Assembly: GCF_000277125.1 (NCBI RefSeq)
Contig: NC_016946.1
Location: forward strand, 434,001-498,000
Origin: Mycobacterium intracellulare ATCC 13950
Lineage (GTDB): Bacteria; Actinomycetota; Actinomycetes; Mycobacteriales; Mycobacteriaceae
Direction: 5' to 3'
DNA length: 64,000 bases
In this document: positions 61,335 through 64,000 of the stretch, one piece after another
How the letters are laid out: each line of letters begins with the position of its first letter
Numbering within the stretch: position 1 is the stretch's first letter
The notes under the pieces: generated by a model
What the model was told of the DNA's origin: nothing
Seen by the model: the letters and a program-made list of their open reading frames with translations, nothing else
Database searches by the model: none
Program-made: the position numbers and the translations under genes

Positions 61335-63473
61335 GTGGTAGCGACCGTCACCGATGAGCAGTTTGCCGCGCGCGCCCTGGTGCGCGACTGGGCCCGCAAT
61401 GCGACGTCGGGACCGGGTGGCACCGCGGCGATCCGCGAGGTCGAGCAGGGCAAGCCCGACGCGTGGCGGCCGGTGTTCTCCCGGCTGGCCGAACTGGGAA
61501 TCTTCGGCGTCGCGATCCCGGAGGAATCCGGCGGGGCGGGTGGGTCCATCGAAGACCTGTGCGCGATGGTCGAGGAGGCGGCCAAAGCGCTGGTCCCCGG
61601 CCCGGTCGCGACCACCGCGCTCGCGACGCTCGTCGTCACCGACCCCGGACTGCTGGAGGCGCTGGCCGCCGGGGAGCGCTTCGCCGGGCTGGCGCTCGAA
61701 GGCGACGTCCGACTCGACGGCGCGACCTCGACGGCGTCGGGCACACTTCCGTTCGCGCTGGGCGCCGCCGACGATGGCGTGCTGCTGGCGCCCGCCGACG
61801 GCAAGTGGCTGCTGATCGACGCCGCCGGCGAGGGCGTGCGGGTCGAGCCGCTGCAGGCCACCGACTTCTCCCGGCCGCTGGCCCGGGTGGTGCTCAGCTC
61901 CGCCCCGGCCACGGTGCTGTCCGAAACCGGCACGCGCGTCGAGGAACTGGCCGCGACCGTCCTGGCCGCCGAGGCCGCCGGCATCACCCGATGGGCGCTC
62001 GAGACCGCCGTCGACTACGCCAAGGTCCGCGAGCAGTTCGGCAAGCCGATCGGCAGCTTCCAGGCCATCAAACACCTGTGCGCCGAGATGCTGTGCCGCG
62101 CCGAGCAGGCCGAGGTGGCCGCCTCGGACGCGGCTCGCGCCGCCGCCGACGGCGACGCGTCCCAGTTCTCCATCGCGGCCGCGCTGGCCGCCAGCACCTG
62201 CATCACCACCGTGAAGGCCAACGTCAAGGACTGCATCCAGGTGCTCGGCGGCATCGGCTGCACCTGGGAGCACGACGCGCACCTGTACCTGCGCCGGGCG
62301 CACGCCATCGGCCGCTTCCTGGGCGGCCCCGAGCGCTGGCAGCGGCGCATCACCGCGCTCACCCAGGACGGCGTGCGCCGGCAGCTGGGCATCGACCTCA
62401 CCGAGGTCGAGGGCCGGCGCTCCGAGATCGCCGCGGCCGTCGCCGAGATCGCCGAACTGCCGGCCGAGAAGCGACAGGTGGGTCTGGCCGAGGCGGGCCT
62501 GCAGGCGCCGCACTGGCCCAAGCCGTACGGGCGCGCCGCATCCCCGGCGGAGCAGCTGCTGATCGATCAGGAGCTCGCCGCGGCCGGCGTCGAACGGCCG
62601 GACCTGGTGATCGGCTGGTGGGCGGCGCCGACCATCCTCGAGCACGGCACACCGGAGCAGATCGAGCAATTCGTGCCGGGCACGTTGCGCGGTGAATTCC
62701 TGTGGTGCCAACTGTTTTCCGAGCCCGGCGCGGGCTCCGACCTGGCGTCGCTGCGCACCAAGGCGGTCCGCGGTGACGGCGGCTGGCTGCTGACCGGCCA
62801 GAAGGTGTGGACGTCCGCGGCGCACAAGGCGCGCTGGGGCGTGTGCCTGGCGCGCACCGACCCCGATGCCCCGAAACACAAAGGCATCACCTACTTCCTG
62901 GTCGACATGAAATCGCCCGGCATCGACATCCGGCCGCTGCGCGAGATCACCGGCGACTCGCTGTTCAACGAGGTGTTCCTGGACAACGTGTTCGTGCCCG
63001 ACGAGATGGTGGTCGGTGAGGTCAACGACGGCTGGCGGCTGGCCCGCACCACGCTGGCCAACGAGCGGGTGGCGATGGCCAACGGCACGGCGCTGGGCAA
63101 CCCGATGGAAGAGCTGTTAACCCTCTTGGCGGCAAGGGAACTCGACGTCGCCGAGCAGGACCGGCTGGCGCGCCTGATCATCCTGGCCCAGACCGGCGCG
63201 CTGCTGGACCAGCGCATCGCCCAGCTCGCGGTGGGCGGCCAGGACCCCGGCGCCCAATCGAGTGTGCGCAAGCTGATCGGCGTCCGCTACCGCCAGGCGC
63301 TGGCCGAATTCACCATGGATGCCGCCGAAGGCGGCGGCCTCGTCGACCGCCGGGCCGACGGCGACCGGGCGGTGTTCGATTTCCTCAACACCCGCTGCCT
63401 GACGATCGCGGGCGGCACGGAACAGATCCTGCTGACCGTGGCGGCCGAACGCCTGCTCGGTCTGCCGCGCTAG
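61335..63473 (+). CDS. fadE34: Two-domain acyl-CoA dehydrogenase FadE34
   Basis: The 712-aa protein is a fusion of two acyl-CoA dehydrogenase halves. Residues about 1-350 (VTDEQFAARALVRDWARN..., GKPIGSFQAIKHLCAEML, QVLGGIGCTWEHDAHLYLRRA) resemble a complete ACAD. Residues about 375-712 (ALPQ-like loop GAGSDLASLRTKAVRGDGGWLLTGQKVWTS..., CLTIAGGTEQILLTVAAERLLGLPR) form the second. M. tuberculosis FadE34 (ChsE3) acts on short sterol side-chain CoA thioesters. A KstR box about 130 bp upstream agrees. GTG 61335 is the start. Confidence 0.95.
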   Translation: MVATVTDEQFAARALVRDWARNATSGPGGTAAIREVEQGKPDAWRPVFSRLAELGIFGVAIPEESGGAGGSIEDLCAMVEEAAKALVPGPVATTALATLVVTDPGLLEALAAGERFAGLALEGDVRLDGATSTASGTLPFALGAADDGVLLAPADGKWLLIDAAGEGVRVEPLQATDFSRPLARVVLSSAPATVLSETGTRVEELAATVLAAEAAGITRWALETAVDYAKVREQFGKPIGSFQAIKHLCAEMLCRAEQAEVAASDAARAAADGDASQFSIAAALAASTCITTVKANVKDCIQVLGGIGCTWEHDAHLYLRRAHAIGRFLGGPERWQRRITALTQDGVRRQLGIDLTEVEGRRSEIAAAVAEIAELPAEKRQVGLAEAGLQAPHWPKPYGRAASPAEQLLIDQELAAAGVERPDLVIGWWAAPTILEHGTPEQIEQFVPGTLRGEFLWCQLFSEPGAGSDLASLRTKAVRGDGGWLLTGQKVWTSAAHKARWGVCLARTDPDAPKHKGITYFLVDMKSPGIDIRPLREITGDSLFNEVFLDNVFVPDEMVVGEVNDGWRLARTTLANERVAMANGTALGNPMEELLTLLAARELDVAEQDRLARLIILAQTGALLDQRIAQLAVGGQDPGAQSSVRKLIGVRYRQALAEFTMDAAEGGGLVDRRADGDRAVFDFLNTRCLTIAGGTEQILLTVAAERLLGLPR

Positions 63474-64000
63474 CCGAGATCGGCCGCGGCGGCGTGTAAT
63501 TCGTGCAGCGCGTCGCATGCCATGGCGCCCAGGTCTCGGTCGTCGCCCGGTTCGCTCCAGCGTGCGTAGGCCGTCTTGAACGCCAGCGCACCGAGTTCGG
63601 CGGCCAATACCGCCGTCGGCTCGGGTATGCCGCGCGCCTGGAGTGCCTCGGCCACCGCGCGCGCCAGCCCGATTTGTTTGAGCGCGTTGCGCTCCTGGAG
63701 TTCGGTGCTGGCGGCGATCGCGGCCTTGAGCCTGGGCGCGAGCTCCCGGTTGAACGACGTGAACGCGGCCGCGGCCGATTTCAGCCCGGAGCACACGGCG
63801 GCCAGCGGCGTCGCGTCGGCCGGCGCCGTGGCGATGCCCTCGCGCAGTAGTTGCGCGATCGCGTCCTGGCCGGCCGCCAGCACGTCCCGCTTGTCCGGGA
63901 AGTGCCGAAAGAACGTGCTTTTCGTCAGGCCGGCGCGCTCGGCGATCTGCGTGACGGTCGTCTCGTCATAGCCCCGTTCGTTGAACAGGTCCAGTGCGGC
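63470..64000 (-). CDS. TetR-family transcription regulator, N terminus outside window
   Basis: The readable 176 residues begin AALDLFNERGYDETTVTQIAERAGLTKSTFFRHFPDKRDVLAAG, a clear TetR helix-turn-helix. An alanine-rich ligand domain ending ELHAAAADLG follows. About ten N-terminal residues are cut off by the window edge. The stop overlaps the fadE34 stop by 2 bases (convergent). Its target is unknown. Confidence 0.88.
   Translation of the reverse strand, partial: AALDLFNERGYDETTVTQIAERAGLTKSTFFRHFPDKRDVLAAGQDAIAQLLREGIATAPADATPLAAVCSGLKSAAAAFTSFNRELAPRLKAAIAASTELQERNALKQIGLARAVAEALQARGIPEPTAVLAAELGALAFKTAYARWSEPGDDRDLGAMACDALHELHAAAADLG

Overview
The window reads as chromosomal DNA of a slow-growing Mycobacterium. 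GC is very high throughout, GTG starts and apparent leaderless starts are common, and there are PE/PPE genes, mycobacterial lipoproteins, Lsr2, CarD, KstR and a two-domain FadE34. Gene order follows, in reverse, the M. tuberculosis stretch from about Rv3646c (topA) to Rv3573c (fadE34). Genes usual there in M. tuberculosis are missing: esxV/esxW after the PE/PPE pair, the espA-espC-espD group, and the PE_PGRS genes next to clpC1 and mutY. Loss of these ESX-1-linked genes together with extra metabolic genes suits the M. avium complex, but the species cannot be fixed from the sequence alone. M. tuberculosis comparisons here are from memory, not from a search.

Layout. 1-4 kb: 3' end of topA, a membrane adenylate cyclase, a clamp-loader delta'-like gene and tRNA-Thr(CGT). 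4-10.3 kb: cell-envelope sugar genes (a GT-C-like membrane protein, galE, the ppgS pair, a flippase-like protein) and a TerC/DUF475 protein. 10.3-15.9 kb: ppa, dacB, a DUF2342 zincin, tilS, hpt and lpqG, with copies of a 41-bp repeat at two convergent gene junctions. 15.9-24.3 kb is the most variable part: a small membrane protein, an MmyB-type regulator, an AT-rich spacer, a PE/PPE pair, a DUF222-HNH (13E12-type) gene with a perfect SOS box, and an ADH / luciferase-like monooxygenase / epoxide hydrolase operon opposite a VOC protein. 24.3-34.6 kb: a tandem repeat, then ftsH, folE-folP-folB-folK, two membrane proteins, a Rossmann protein, panC-panD and coaX. 34.6-39.5 kb: lysS, lsr2, clpC1. 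39.5-52 kb: lpqF-mhuD, a hydrolase, mutY, canB, a membrane-anchored protein, disA-radA-lpqE, carD, ispD-ispF, cysS and an rRNA methyltransferase. 52-59 kb: a GDPD, arsB-like, an MBL-fold protein, pxpA, lppH and a Zur-boxed zinc ABC transporter. 59-64 kb: a LacI regulator, kstR and fadE34 around a perfect KstR operator, and a partial TetR regulator.

Functional groups: folate synthesis (folE-P-B-K), pantothenate/CoA (panC-panD-coaX with a Rossmann partner), isoprenoid precursors (ispD-ispF behind carD), protein quality control (ftsH, clpC1), DNA repair and second messengers (radA-disA, mutY), cell-wall decoration (galE/ppgS cluster, dacB), zinc uptake (Zur box) and sterol catabolism (KstR box). 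Regulation is unusually readable: three near-perfect or perfect operators (Zur, LexA, KstR), a candidate ClgR site before clpC1, several TANNNT -10 boxes 5-8 nt before start codons, and an 18-nt element shared by the lysS and cysS starts. I found no rRNA, CRISPR array, insertion sequence or phage, and no clearly new multi-gene system. The best leads are the repeat family, the shared lysS/cysS element and the regulated accessory block at 16-24 kb.
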